A DNA stretch of 64,000 nt from RHLJ01 sp963974345. Lineage in GTDB: Bacteria > Bacteroidota > Rhodothermia > Balneolales > Balneolaceae. The stretch is taken from NCBI GenBank assembly GCA_963974345.1, contig CAXBBW010000012.1, positions 1 to 64,000 of the forward strand. The letters are read 5' to 3'. The notes below the pieces were generated by a model. The model was not told the origin of the DNA, did no database searches, and saw only the letters and a list, made by a program, of their open reading frames with translations. This document shows positions 18,072-25,970 of the stretch, piece by piece (the stretch's first letter is position 1; the number at the start of each line of letters is the position of its first letter). A program made the translations under genes and the position numbers.

Positions 18072-19859
18072 ATGGACTTAACCCCTTCTAAAAAAAAAGC
18101 CTTTTTTTGGATTTTCACACTATTCTTTCCTCTTTTTCTAATAACCATAGTAGAAGTAGGTTTAAGAATAGGTGGCTTTAATAAGCAAGCTCAAAATCTT
18201 TTTGTAGAAGTACAAAACGATAATAGGTTTTTAGTTACAAATTCTACATTTATTGAAAGATATTTCCCATCATTTACACCAAAAATTGCTCCTAATCCCT
18301 TCAGAAAGAAAAAACAAAAGAATACATTTAGAGTGTTTGTATTTGGAGGATCTTCAACTCAAGGCTTTCCGTATAATTTCTATTACAGTTTTTCTAGTCG
18401 GCTAGAACAAAAACTATTATTAAATACAGATGGGTTGAATGTAGAGGTAATAAATTTGGGCATGACAGCAGTAAATAGTTATGTGATTAGAGATTTATCT
18501 AAAAGAGTACTCGATTACGAACCCGACGCAGTAATTATTTATGCGGGTCATAATGAGTATTATGGTTCATTTGGAGTGGGAACAACTCAATTTGGATTAG
18601 TTAATAGTTTATTTATAAAAAGATTGGTTCTCGACCTAAAGAATTTCAGACTTTACCAGTTATTAGAAGGAATACTAAAGGGAGAAGCAAAAAATACCTC
18701 TAGTAATCGAACAATGATGGCGGAAGTTATTAAGGAATCGAATATTGAAAAAGACAGTAAGCTATATAAGGATGGAATTAATCAATTTGAACACAACATT
18801 GATGATGTAGTAGAAGTTTTTCGAGCAGCTGAAATTCCAATATTTATAGGGACAATTGCGTCTAATTTAAAAGACCAAGCTCCACTAGGTGATAATAATG
18901 AAGCTCTATCTAAGTATAAAGAAGCAAAAAAATTGTTTGAAGAAGGAGAATTAGAAATTTCTTTCGATCGATTTTTAGATGCAAAAGAGTTAGATGCAAT
19001 TAGGTTTAGAGCCCCTGAAGCGATTAACGATTTTATTTCAAATTTATCAAAAAAAGAAGGGGTAGAGGTTGTAAAGGTTCAAAAAATGCTTCGAGATTCT
19101 TCAGCAGCTGGAATAGAAGATGAAACACTTTTTATCGATCATCTACATCCAAATTATAAGGGGCATATCCTAATAGCAGATTTGTTTTTAGATTATCTAA
19201 GAAAGCTTAAGCCCGTGAAGGATTCTTATCATCCAAATAGCTTTGATATTCCAAATCAAATAAGTGAATTTGAGGAAACCTATTCAACTACAACAATTTC
19301 AAGATTGCTGGTAGGCTATCCATTCCAAAAAGGTCTATCTATTGAAGAAGAGCTATCTAGATTCGATATTATTTACAGGGAGTATTTATCAGGTACATAT
19401 ACTAACTCAATTGCAGCTAAAACTGCTCGTGAGGTTAACTCAGTTCCATTAGCTTTAAGTGAAGTTGTAAATAGTGCGAAAAGTAGAAATGATTCACTTA
19501 CTGCTATTTCACATTATTATGAGCTTTTAAAATGGCAATTAAAATCAATTGATATAATTGAAAAGAGTATTGAATATTCAGTTAACAACAGATCAACAGA
19601 TACATACCTTGTAAATTTACTTACACAGGTTTTAAATGATGGTAATTACGATCCAAGATATATAGACGTGCTTTCTGGTGTTTATTTACAAAATAACGAG
19701 CTCGAAAAAGCTAGTTACTGGCTTAAAGAAAGTGAAAAAATTGATCCAGAATCTGCAAATCTGATTTATAACTATGCACGCTACTTTATACTTAAAGGAG
19801 ACACTCTCGAAGCTAGTAAATATTATAATAGACTTATGAACAGACAAAAAAAGAACTAA
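18072..19859 (+). CDS. membrane-anchored SGNH/GDSL hydrolase with TPR-like C-terminus (paralogue 2)
   Basis: 595 residues, collinear with the preceding gene over its whole length, so this is a tandem duplication. It keeps the N-terminal membrane helix (about 9-28), GGSSTQG (Ser94), GHNEYYG (Asn161), DHLHPN (Asp356/His359), the inserted helix pair (KKLFEEGELEISFDRFLDAK) and the terminal TPR-like unit (ANLIYNYARYFILKGD). All catalytic residues are present in both copies, so neither looks degraded. The two genes lie 66 bp apart on one strand, probably in one transcript. The gene ends 28 bp from the convergent GH3 gene with no clear terminator. Function is not known. Confidence 0.75.
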   Translation: MDLTPSKKKAFFWIFTLFFPLFLITIVEVGLRIGGFNKQAQNLFVEVQNDNRFLVTNSTFIERYFPSFTPKIAPNPFRKKKQKNTFRVFVFGGSSTQGFPYNFYYSFSSRLEQKLLLNTDGLNVEVINLGMTAVNSYVIRDLSKRVLDYEPDAVIIYAGHNEYYGSFGVGTTQFGLVNSLFIKRLVLDLKNFRLYQLLEGILKGEAKNTSSNRTMMAEVIKESNIEKDSKLYKDGINQFEHNIDDVVEVFRAAEIPIFIGTIASNLKDQAPLGDNNEALSKYKEAKKLFEEGELEISFDRFLDAKELDAIRFRAPEAINDFISNLSKKEGVEVVKVQKMLRDSSAAGIEDETLFIDHLHPNYKGHILIADLFLDYLRKLKPVKDSYHPNSFDIPNQISEFEETYSTTTISRLLVGYPFQKGLSIEEELSRFDIIYREYLSGTYTNSIAAKTAREVNSVPLALSEVVNSAKSRNDSLTAISHYYELLKWQLKSIDIIEKSIEYSVNNRSTDTYLVNLLTQVLNDGNYDPRYIDVLSGVYLQNNELEKASYWLKESEKIDPESANLIYNYARYFILKGDTLEASKYYNRLMNRQKKN

Positions 19860-19887
19860 GGTCAAGCCATTAATTCAATTACTTATT

Positions 19888-22122
19888 TTAATCTATAAGC
19901 TTGAAATCAATTCTTTGATTATCTACTGCTAAAGTAAAAGTTCCACCTTCAAGTAGGAGATTTCCTTCTTTATCTGGAAAAGAAAGATCCTCAGTAGGAT
20001 TGATCTCAAAAGTTATTGTTTTTGACTCTCCAGGATTCAATGTAATTTTCTCAAAATTTCTTAGTTCTTTTATAGGTCTCGTGATAGAGGCATAGTGATC
20101 TGAGATAAACCATAGTACAGATTCCATTCCAGTCACCTTTCCAGTATTTGTAACTAAAACGGAGCCCGTTATCGTGCCATTTTTTTGAACTTCAGCTGCA
20201 GATAAAGTAAGATTTGAATATTCAAAAGTAGTGTAACTTAAGCCAGAACCGAAACCATATAAAGTTGTAGAAACAAATTCTTCTCTTGCTTGATTACTTG
20301 GACTGAATACTGAAACCTTATGATTATAAGGATAAAAAGTGCCAGAAAATTTCGGATATGTAATTGGAAGTTTACCGCTTGGTACCTCAAGACCTGCTAT
20401 TAAGTTAGCAATTGCCTTTCCTCCTTCATTACCTGGAAACCCTGCAAAAAGTACAGCATCAACTTGATCAACCATACTGGTTATAATTCTAGGTCTACCT
20501 TCAACCATTACCAAAATTTTAGGGGTAGTAACCTCCTTTGTTGCTTCAATAAGTTCATATTGCTGGTCAGGTAGTAGTAAAGTATTAATATTCCCTCTAC
20601 CCTCAGTATAAGGCGTTTCTCCCAAGGCAAAGATAACTGCGTCTGCCTCAGTAGCTTTAACTACTATTTTGTCTAAATTTGAAGCGCTAATATCTTCAAT
20701 GAACTCTACATCTGAATTTGGGAAAGCTTTTTTTGTAGCCGTTAAAATAGTTTCTACATCGTCAGGATATTGTTCTTCGGAGCCGCCCTGCCAAGATAGT
20801 GTCCAACCACTATTAAGGTTTCTTTTTGAATCACCGGTTCCACCAACAATTAGAATTTTTTTTATGTCTTTAGAAAGAGGTAGTACGGCGTCTTCATTTT
20901 TAAGCAAAACAATAGATTCTACTGCTGCCTGATACGCAAGTTTTTTATGATCTGGGTGGCCAATTCTTTCTAAGCGTTTATTACTTGGGTAGGGATTTTC
21001 GAATAATCCCAGTTCGAATTTAACTTTTAAGATTCTTCGAACTGATAAATCAATTCTTTCTTCAGAAATTCTTCCCTCTTTTACTAATTCAATAAGGTCA
21101 GTTGTAAAAGAAAGATCATTTGGTGTCATACTCATATCAATACCAGCTTCAATTGCCAAAAAAGTTGCTTCTTTGTTGTTCTCAGCAACATGATGCTTAG
21201 TAATAAGTTGGTTTATATCGGCCCAATCGGTTACTACAACTCCTTCAAAGCCATAATAATCGCGTAGCAAGTCAGTAAGTAATTCTTTTGAAGCATGGAC
21301 AGGAATTCCATTAATTTCTCCACTGTTTACCATAATAGTAGATAAACCCGCATCAATAGCAGCTTTAAAAGCAGGGCCAAAAAACTCATAAATTTGTTGT
21401 TCAGGGATATGGGCAGGAGTTCTATCCCAGCCTCCAACGGGATCAGAATATCCTAAATAATGCTTTCCTGTTGCCACTTGTTTAAAAGGGGCAGTATCTG
21501 GATGGTTTTGTAAAGTTCTTACAAATTCAGCTCCCAAAATCTCTGCTACATAAGGATCTTCACCATATGTTTCATAAAGTCGAGGCCAGATTGGATTTCT
21601 ACCAAGATCTATTACAGGTGCAAAAATCCAGTGGTGACCTAAATCTGCAGATTCATAACCAGTAACTAGTGCATTATTTTTTGAATGCTCGATGTTAAAA
21701 GTAGAAGCAAGATTTATATTATGTGGAAAAATAGTGCTATTCGAAACATAGCTTGCTCCATGCATATGATCTATTCCATAAATGATAGGAATTTTCAATC
21801 TTGAGTATTCCATTGAAAGATGCATAAGTTCATCCATAAAAGAAAACCACTCTTCAGGAGGAACAGCTTCCCCATTTAGGAAAGAACCTATATGATGATC
21901 CCGAATAAGAGGGATAACGCGCTCGGGATCTAAAACTACATCCTTCTGTCCCGTTCCTTTATTTATTTGAGTGATATTAAGCTGAGTCATTTGCCCAACT
22001 TTTTCTTCTATTGACATTTGATCAATAAGCGATGAAATTTTTTGATCAATAGTTTGAGCAACTGAGGTGCCACTTATAAAAAGTACTAAAACTGTAAGTA
22101 CTATGGATTTAGAAATATACAT
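19888..22122 (-). CDS. bglX: GH3 family beta-glucosidase, secreted (BglX-like)
   Basis: 744 residues with a signal peptide (1-23). The GH3 N-terminal TIM barrel contains YETYGEDPY, GKHYLGY and the nucleophile in VVVTDWADI (Asp299). The C-terminal alpha/beta sandwich (around residues 395-600, from SIVLLKNEDAVLPL) and a fibronectin-III-like domain (SYTTFEYSNL to the end) complete the usual BglX layout. It should release glucose from beta-linked oligosaccharides in the periplasm. It lies 9 bp downstream of the LacI-family gene on the same strand, which suggests co-transcription and possibly self-regulated expression. Confidence 0.88.
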   Translation of the reverse strand: MYISKSIVLTVLVLFISGTSVAQTIDQKISSLIDQMSIEEKVGQMTQLNITQINKGTGQKDVVLDPERVIPLIRDHHIGSFLNGEAVPPEEWFSFMDELMHLSMEYSRLKIPIIYGIDHMHGASYVSNSTIFPHNINLASTFNIEHSKNNALVTGYESADLGHHWIFAPVIDLGRNPIWPRLYETYGEDPYVAEILGAEFVRTLQNHPDTAPFKQVATGKHYLGYSDPVGGWDRTPAHIPEQQIYEFFGPAFKAAIDAGLSTIMVNSGEINGIPVHASKELLTDLLRDYYGFEGVVVTDWADINQLITKHHVAENNKEATFLAIEAGIDMSMTPNDLSFTTDLIELVKEGRISEERIDLSVRRILKVKFELGLFENPYPSNKRLERIGHPDHKKLAYQAAVESIVLLKNEDAVLPLSKDIKKILIVGGTGDSKRNLNSGWTLSWQGGSEEQYPDDVETILTATKKAFPNSDVEFIEDISASNLDKIVVKATEADAVIFALGETPYTEGRGNINTLLLPDQQYELIEATKEVTTPKILVMVEGRPRIITSMVDQVDAVLFAGFPGNEGGKAIANLIAGLEVPSGKLPITYPKFSGTFYPYNHKVSVFSPSNQAREEFVSTTLYGFGSGLSYTTFEYSNLTLSAAEVQKNGTITGSVLVTNTGKVTGMESVLWFISDHYASITRPIKELRNFEKITLNPGESKTITFEINPTEDLSFPDKEGNLLLEGGTFTLAVDNQRIDFKLID

Positions 22123-22131
22123 TTAAGGATG

Positions 22132-23139
22132 TTAGGTTGAGTTTCGAGTTTTGAGTGAAACCGGAATTACACTAAGTATTCCGCTATGTGAACTTGAATT
22201 TCCCATCTTTTCAGTAAGTATTTGGAAAGATTTTTGTGCTAATACCTCATAATTAGTGTGTACTGAAGTAATTGATGGATATACATAACTACATATAGGT
22301 AAATCATCGAACCCCGCTATGGCAACTTGTTTTGGGATATCAAAGCTATTCTTAGTTGCTTGCTCAATGAATCCAAGGCTCATATAGTCATTACTAGCAA
22401 AAATAGCTCTTGGTTTATTGCTAAGTTTAGAAAATGCTTCAAAAGCCTCTTTACCTGAATTAAGACTGTAATCACCTTCGAACTGCCATGTTAAGTTCAT
22501 TTCTTTTTTTTGACTGATAAAATCAATAAAACCATTCTTTCGAAGGAGCGATTCATTCTTATTATTAGGTCCTGTTATTATTCCTACGTCATAATATCCT
22601 TTCTCAAAGAAATGTTTACCGATAATAAACCCGCCTCTATAAGAGTCAAATGTTATTGTATCTAAAACTGGGTTAAAAAGGGGAGCAACTGAAACTATGT
22701 TAAATTCAGGAGGCAGGTCAGTAGTAAGACAGTTATAGTCTTTTTCCTGTAACGTTGGAAGAAATAAAATAGCGGCTTCAATAGAGTTATAACTTAACTC
22801 AGTTATATATTCGGTTAAATTATCAGACTCTGGGTTAAATACATGCAAAGAAAGACTAATATTAACCTTTGTAGCCGCTGAATTAAACCCATGAAAGAAA
22901 GTAGAATAAAACTCATCAGGATAGAAAGACGTAATAAGGGCAACTCGAATATTTTTCTTATAGTTGTACTTTCCGTTTAAAAGCCTCGAATTAATAGGAT
23001 AATTAATTTCTTGAGCGGTTTTTATTGTAAGGGTAACATTTTGAGAGCTAGTTTTCGACTCACCCCTAAGAATTCTTGAAACCGTAGAAATAGATAAACC
23101 CGTTTTATCAGCGATATCTTGTAGTGTTGCCTTAATCAT
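22132..23139 (-). CDS. LacI family transcriptional regulator
   Basis: 335 residues, the normal LacI-family length. The N-terminal helix-turn-helix is TLQDIADKTGLSISTVSRIL (residues 5-24), followed by a hinge helix. The periplasmic-binding-protein-like effector domain contains FASNDYMSLGF and AIAGFDDLPICSYVYPSITSV blocks. It most likely represses the carbohydrate genes around it: the downstream GH3 gene and the divergent CBM protein with its receptor operon. The effector is unknown, presumably a sugar from the target glycan. Confidence 0.9.
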   Translation of the reverse strand: MIKATLQDIADKTGLSISTVSRILRGESKTSSQNVTLTIKTAQEINYPINSRLLNGKYNYKKNIRVALITSFYPDEFYSTFFHGFNSAATKVNISLSLHVFNPESDNLTEYITELSYNSIEAAILFLPTLQEKDYNCLTTDLPPEFNIVSVAPLFNPVLDTITFDSYRGGFIIGKHFFEKGYYDVGIITGPNNKNESLLRKNGFIDFISQKKEMNLTWQFEGDYSLNSGKEAFEAFSKLSNKPRAIFASNDYMSLGFIEQATKNSFDIPKQVAIAGFDDLPICSYVYPSITSVHTNYEVLAQKSFQILTEKMGNSSSHSGILSVIPVSLKTRNST

Positions 23140-23491
23140 TGATACATAAAAATTGTATTGATAGAATTATAATTAAATCTATGATAATTTTTTTCTTGGA
23201 AAATAATAAATTTGCGCAAAAAAAGAAGCGCTTTCATTCATTATTTAATCAATTCATTTGATCAATTAAGCTTGGTAGCGCTTTTTAGGGACTTTTTATC
23301 TAAAAGATATCACCTAAATGGGAAAAATTCTCATGGAATGGAAATTTTTTGTGTTTTAGTGTTGTTTCTTTGGAAGGGTTTCTATAAAATAGGAACACTT
23401 ATTAAATTACATGTTGGAATTGCTTCTACGGCTTATCCAAATTGTAATAAAACTGTAAAAAAAAGTTAATTCTAACGAATAAGGATAAAAC
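23140..23491. promoter_or_regulatory. divergent regulatory spacer with CpG-centred palindromes
   Basis: This 352-bp gene-free stretch lies between the LacI gene and the CBM protein. It holds three CpG-centred palindromes: TTTGCGCAAA (23211-23220), AAGCGCTT (23226-23233, in context GAAGCGCTTTCA) and AGCGCT (23277-23282, in context GTAGCGCTTTT). The last two centres are 50 bp apart. TTGATCAA (23258-23265) is a further palindrome. CpG-centred AGCGCT palindromes are typical LacI-family operators. I see no clear promoter boxes. The possible 85-codon frame here resembles nothing known. Confidence 0.55.
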
Positions 23492-25894
23492 ATGATCAAA
23501 GATACAACTAAACATATAGCGTCATTTGCACTAGTGATGTTACTTACTGTGGGTTTTGCGGTATCAGCACACGCGCAAAATACATTATATGGAGATAATG
23601 TTGTTATAGATGGTGATTTCCCAGGAGATACACTTACATCTGTATGGAACGTTGAAGGTACAATAGGTACTGCAAGCATTATTGATGGAGCATTGGCATT
23701 CACCAATATGGCTGAGACGGCAAACATTTATGATTTTCAAGTCAACCAACCATTTTCTGCAGAGCAACTTGCTGAATTAGAAAAAGGTGGCACATTTGAA
23801 GTTACTTTTGATGCAAGAACTACAGCCGATACTAAAAACTTTCACTTATTTTTAGGGCAAGTTGGCGGAGATTGGGCAAGATACTTTGCTGCAGATGGCG
23901 ATGGTCTTGTAACAGTTACAAATGAAATGCAGTCGTATAGACTTACAACAGATATAAAAGAAACATGGCCAGAAATGAGATTAGGTTTCGAGGTTTCTTC
24001 TGATACGTCTTCTTTATTTCTTGATAACATTGTTTTAAGAAAAGTGGATGACAACCTTCTTTATGATGGTGGTCTTGTAATTGGTGAAGATTCACTAAGT
24101 ACTAAATGGCTTCAAGTAATTGGTTCCGCTTCCGCAACTTTTACAGCAGATAATGGTGCGGTTAAAATTTCTGAAATGGCAAATCTTGTTAATAGCTACG
24201 ACATTCAGTGGTATCAAGATTTAGATACTGCACAAGTAGATTCTATTTATCCAGGTCCATATATCATGAGCTTTGATGCTAAGACGGTTGCCGATTCTAA
24301 GCAAATCCAAGTTTTCTTTGGAAATAATGGAACTGATGGCGATTGGACAAATTTTGCGCCAACTGTAGAACTAACTAATACTTGGAAAACATATTCTTTA
24401 AACATTGATGCATCACAGAACTGGTCTCAAATGAAGATTGGCTTCGAAGTTTCTGCTGACACATCTTCATTATGGTTAGATAATGTTGTTGTTAGTAGGG
24501 TAAGAGAAATAACACCTAATGCTCCTTCATTTAGTTTATCTTCAGAAGATGAAGTTGTAACAATTACAGTTTCACCTGAGGCAGGAGCAGCAACATACAA
24601 TGTGTATTTTAATGATACAGCAATAGATAGCCTAGGACAGCCTGGAAGTGCATTAGTTGGTACATTAAATGCAGAAACTGGTTTAAGTATGACACATTCT
24701 ACTTCTGCACCTCATGTTACATTAGCAAATACATTTACAGCGAACTATGCGGTTACTGCTATTACAGCTAATGGAACAGCAAGTGAATTATCAGCTAATC
24801 AAACTGTTGAGGCAGGAATGTCAGTTAATCCAAATCAGGGTGTTGAACTAGCTTCTGCAAGTGTTGACGTTGTTTTTGACGCGATTCAAGCTAAATCAAT
24901 TCCAGATGCAGCAACAATAGCAGGGTTTTTCCCAGCTGGTTATGTTCCTTTTGTAATTAACGAAGAAACAAGAGTAAGGGAAAATGGAGCAGGCGGTGAT
25001 GACGATGCTGATATATCTGCAAAATTTTGGGTTGGTACCGATACATTTGATGATTACCTCATTATCTATGCTGAAATAACTGATGATGTTGTTGTTCCTG
25101 CAACTCAAGCAACTGGTGGTGGTGGAGCTTGGAATTTTGATAGCTGGGAAGGTGGAATATCTAACTATTCACCAGCATCATTTATACAAGGTTCAACTCA
25201 TGATGCATTTGAAGGCGGTGCTGAGCCTGATTACCAACTTAGAGCTGGTTTATCTGCAGATGGAGATCCGTTTGTTCATATGAATAATAGTGCAACTGGT
25301 TTTGATGGGCCAGTTCCAAATTCAGGTACTGTTGGTGAAGAAACTGACTATGGATACCGTATTTTGAGTTACTATTCAACATTTGATTTTACTGTTTCAG
25401 ATGCAGAAGCAAAATTCGATTTCCCAAGTGGAAATGAAGTTAAAGTTTATCCATTTCAAATAGGTGTAAATGATAATGATGCTACTAGTAGAGATGCACA
25501 GTTTACTTATTCACCAAAAGGTGGGCAAGACGATTGGTGGAATACTCCTGCAAGATGGGCTAGTATTGCATTCGTTGGAATTGATGCTTATGTGGTATCA
25601 AACGAAGAAGAGAATTCTAAAGAATTAAATACATTTAAGTTAGACCAGAATTATCCAAATCCGTTCAACCCAACAACAAACATTAAATTCTCTTTAGCAA
25701 ACACATCAGATGTTACTTTAGAAGTATTTAACATGTTAGGTCAAAAAGTAGCTACGTTGCTACAGAACGAGAAAATGACTTCAGGTCAGCATAGTCAAGC
25801 ATTTGATGCTTCAAGCTTAGCTTCTGGAATGTATGTTTATCGATTAAGTACACCTTCGTTTGTACAATCACGTAAAATGATGCTAATCAAATAA
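23492..25894 (+). CDS. secreted carbohydrate-binding protein with T9SS sorting domain
   Basis: 800 residues with a signal peptide (1-29). Two CBM4/9-like beta-sandwich repeats follow (about 36-185 and 190-338), recognisable by the repeated GFEVSSDTSSLFLDNIVL / GFEVSADTSSLWLDNVVV ending. Next are a fibronectin-III-like segment (about 342-440), a CBM9-like domain (about 455-705, ASVDVVFDAIQAK onward) and a T9SS type-A sorting domain from LDQNYPNPFNP to KMMLIK. No catalytic domain is seen, so it is probably a cell-surface glycan-binding protein. It is divergent from the LacI gene and upstream of a TonB receptor, with a hairpin between. Confidence 0.75.
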   Translation: MIKDTTKHIASFALVMLLTVGFAVSAHAQNTLYGDNVVIDGDFPGDTLTSVWNVEGTIGTASIIDGALAFTNMAETANIYDFQVNQPFSAEQLAELEKGGTFEVTFDARTTADTKNFHLFLGQVGGDWARYFAADGDGLVTVTNEMQSYRLTTDIKETWPEMRLGFEVSSDTSSLFLDNIVLRKVDDNLLYDGGLVIGEDSLSTKWLQVIGSASATFTADNGAVKISEMANLVNSYDIQWYQDLDTAQVDSIYPGPYIMSFDAKTVADSKQIQVFFGNNGTDGDWTNFAPTVELTNTWKTYSLNIDASQNWSQMKIGFEVSADTSSLWLDNVVVSRVREITPNAPSFSLSSEDEVVTITVSPEAGAATYNVYFNDTAIDSLGQPGSALVGTLNAETGLSMTHSTSAPHVTLANTFTANYAVTAITANGTASELSANQTVEAGMSVNPNQGVELASASVDVVFDAIQAKSIPDAATIAGFFPAGYVPFVINEETRVRENGAGGDDDADISAKFWVGTDTFDDYLIIYAEITDDVVVPATQATGGGGAWNFDSWEGGISNYSPASFIQGSTHDAFEGGAEPDYQLRAGLSADGDPFVHMNNSATGFDGPVPNSGTVGEETDYGYRILSYYSTFDFTVSDAEAKFDFPSGNEVKVYPFQIGVNDNDATSRDAQFTYSPKGGQDDWWNTPARWASIAFVGIDAYVVSNEEENSKELNTFKLDQNYPNPFNPTTNIKFSLANTSDVTLEVFNMLGQKVATLLQNEKMTSGQHSQAFDASSLASGMYVYRLSTPSFVQSRKMMLIK

Positions 25895-25925
25895 AGATCA
25901 GCTCATTATAAATATTCAAATCAAT

Positions 25926-25955
25926 CAGGCACAGTCATAAAGCTGTGCCTGTTTT
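25926..25955 (+). terminator. hairpin between CBM protein and TonB receptor
   Basis: CAGGCACAG (25926-25934) pairs perfectly with CTGTGCCTG (25943-25951) around TCATAAAG, followed by TTTT. It looks like an intrinsic terminator, but the receptor starts only 16 bp later and no separate promoter is obvious. It may be a partial terminator that sets a high surface-protein to receptor ratio. Confidence 0.75.
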
Positions 25956-25970
25956 AAATTATTCATAATT

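Noticed and set aside
23212..23469. An 85-codon frame in the LacI-CBM spacer
   Set aside because: No recognisable domain, non-ATG start, low-complexity composition, and it covers the probable operators.
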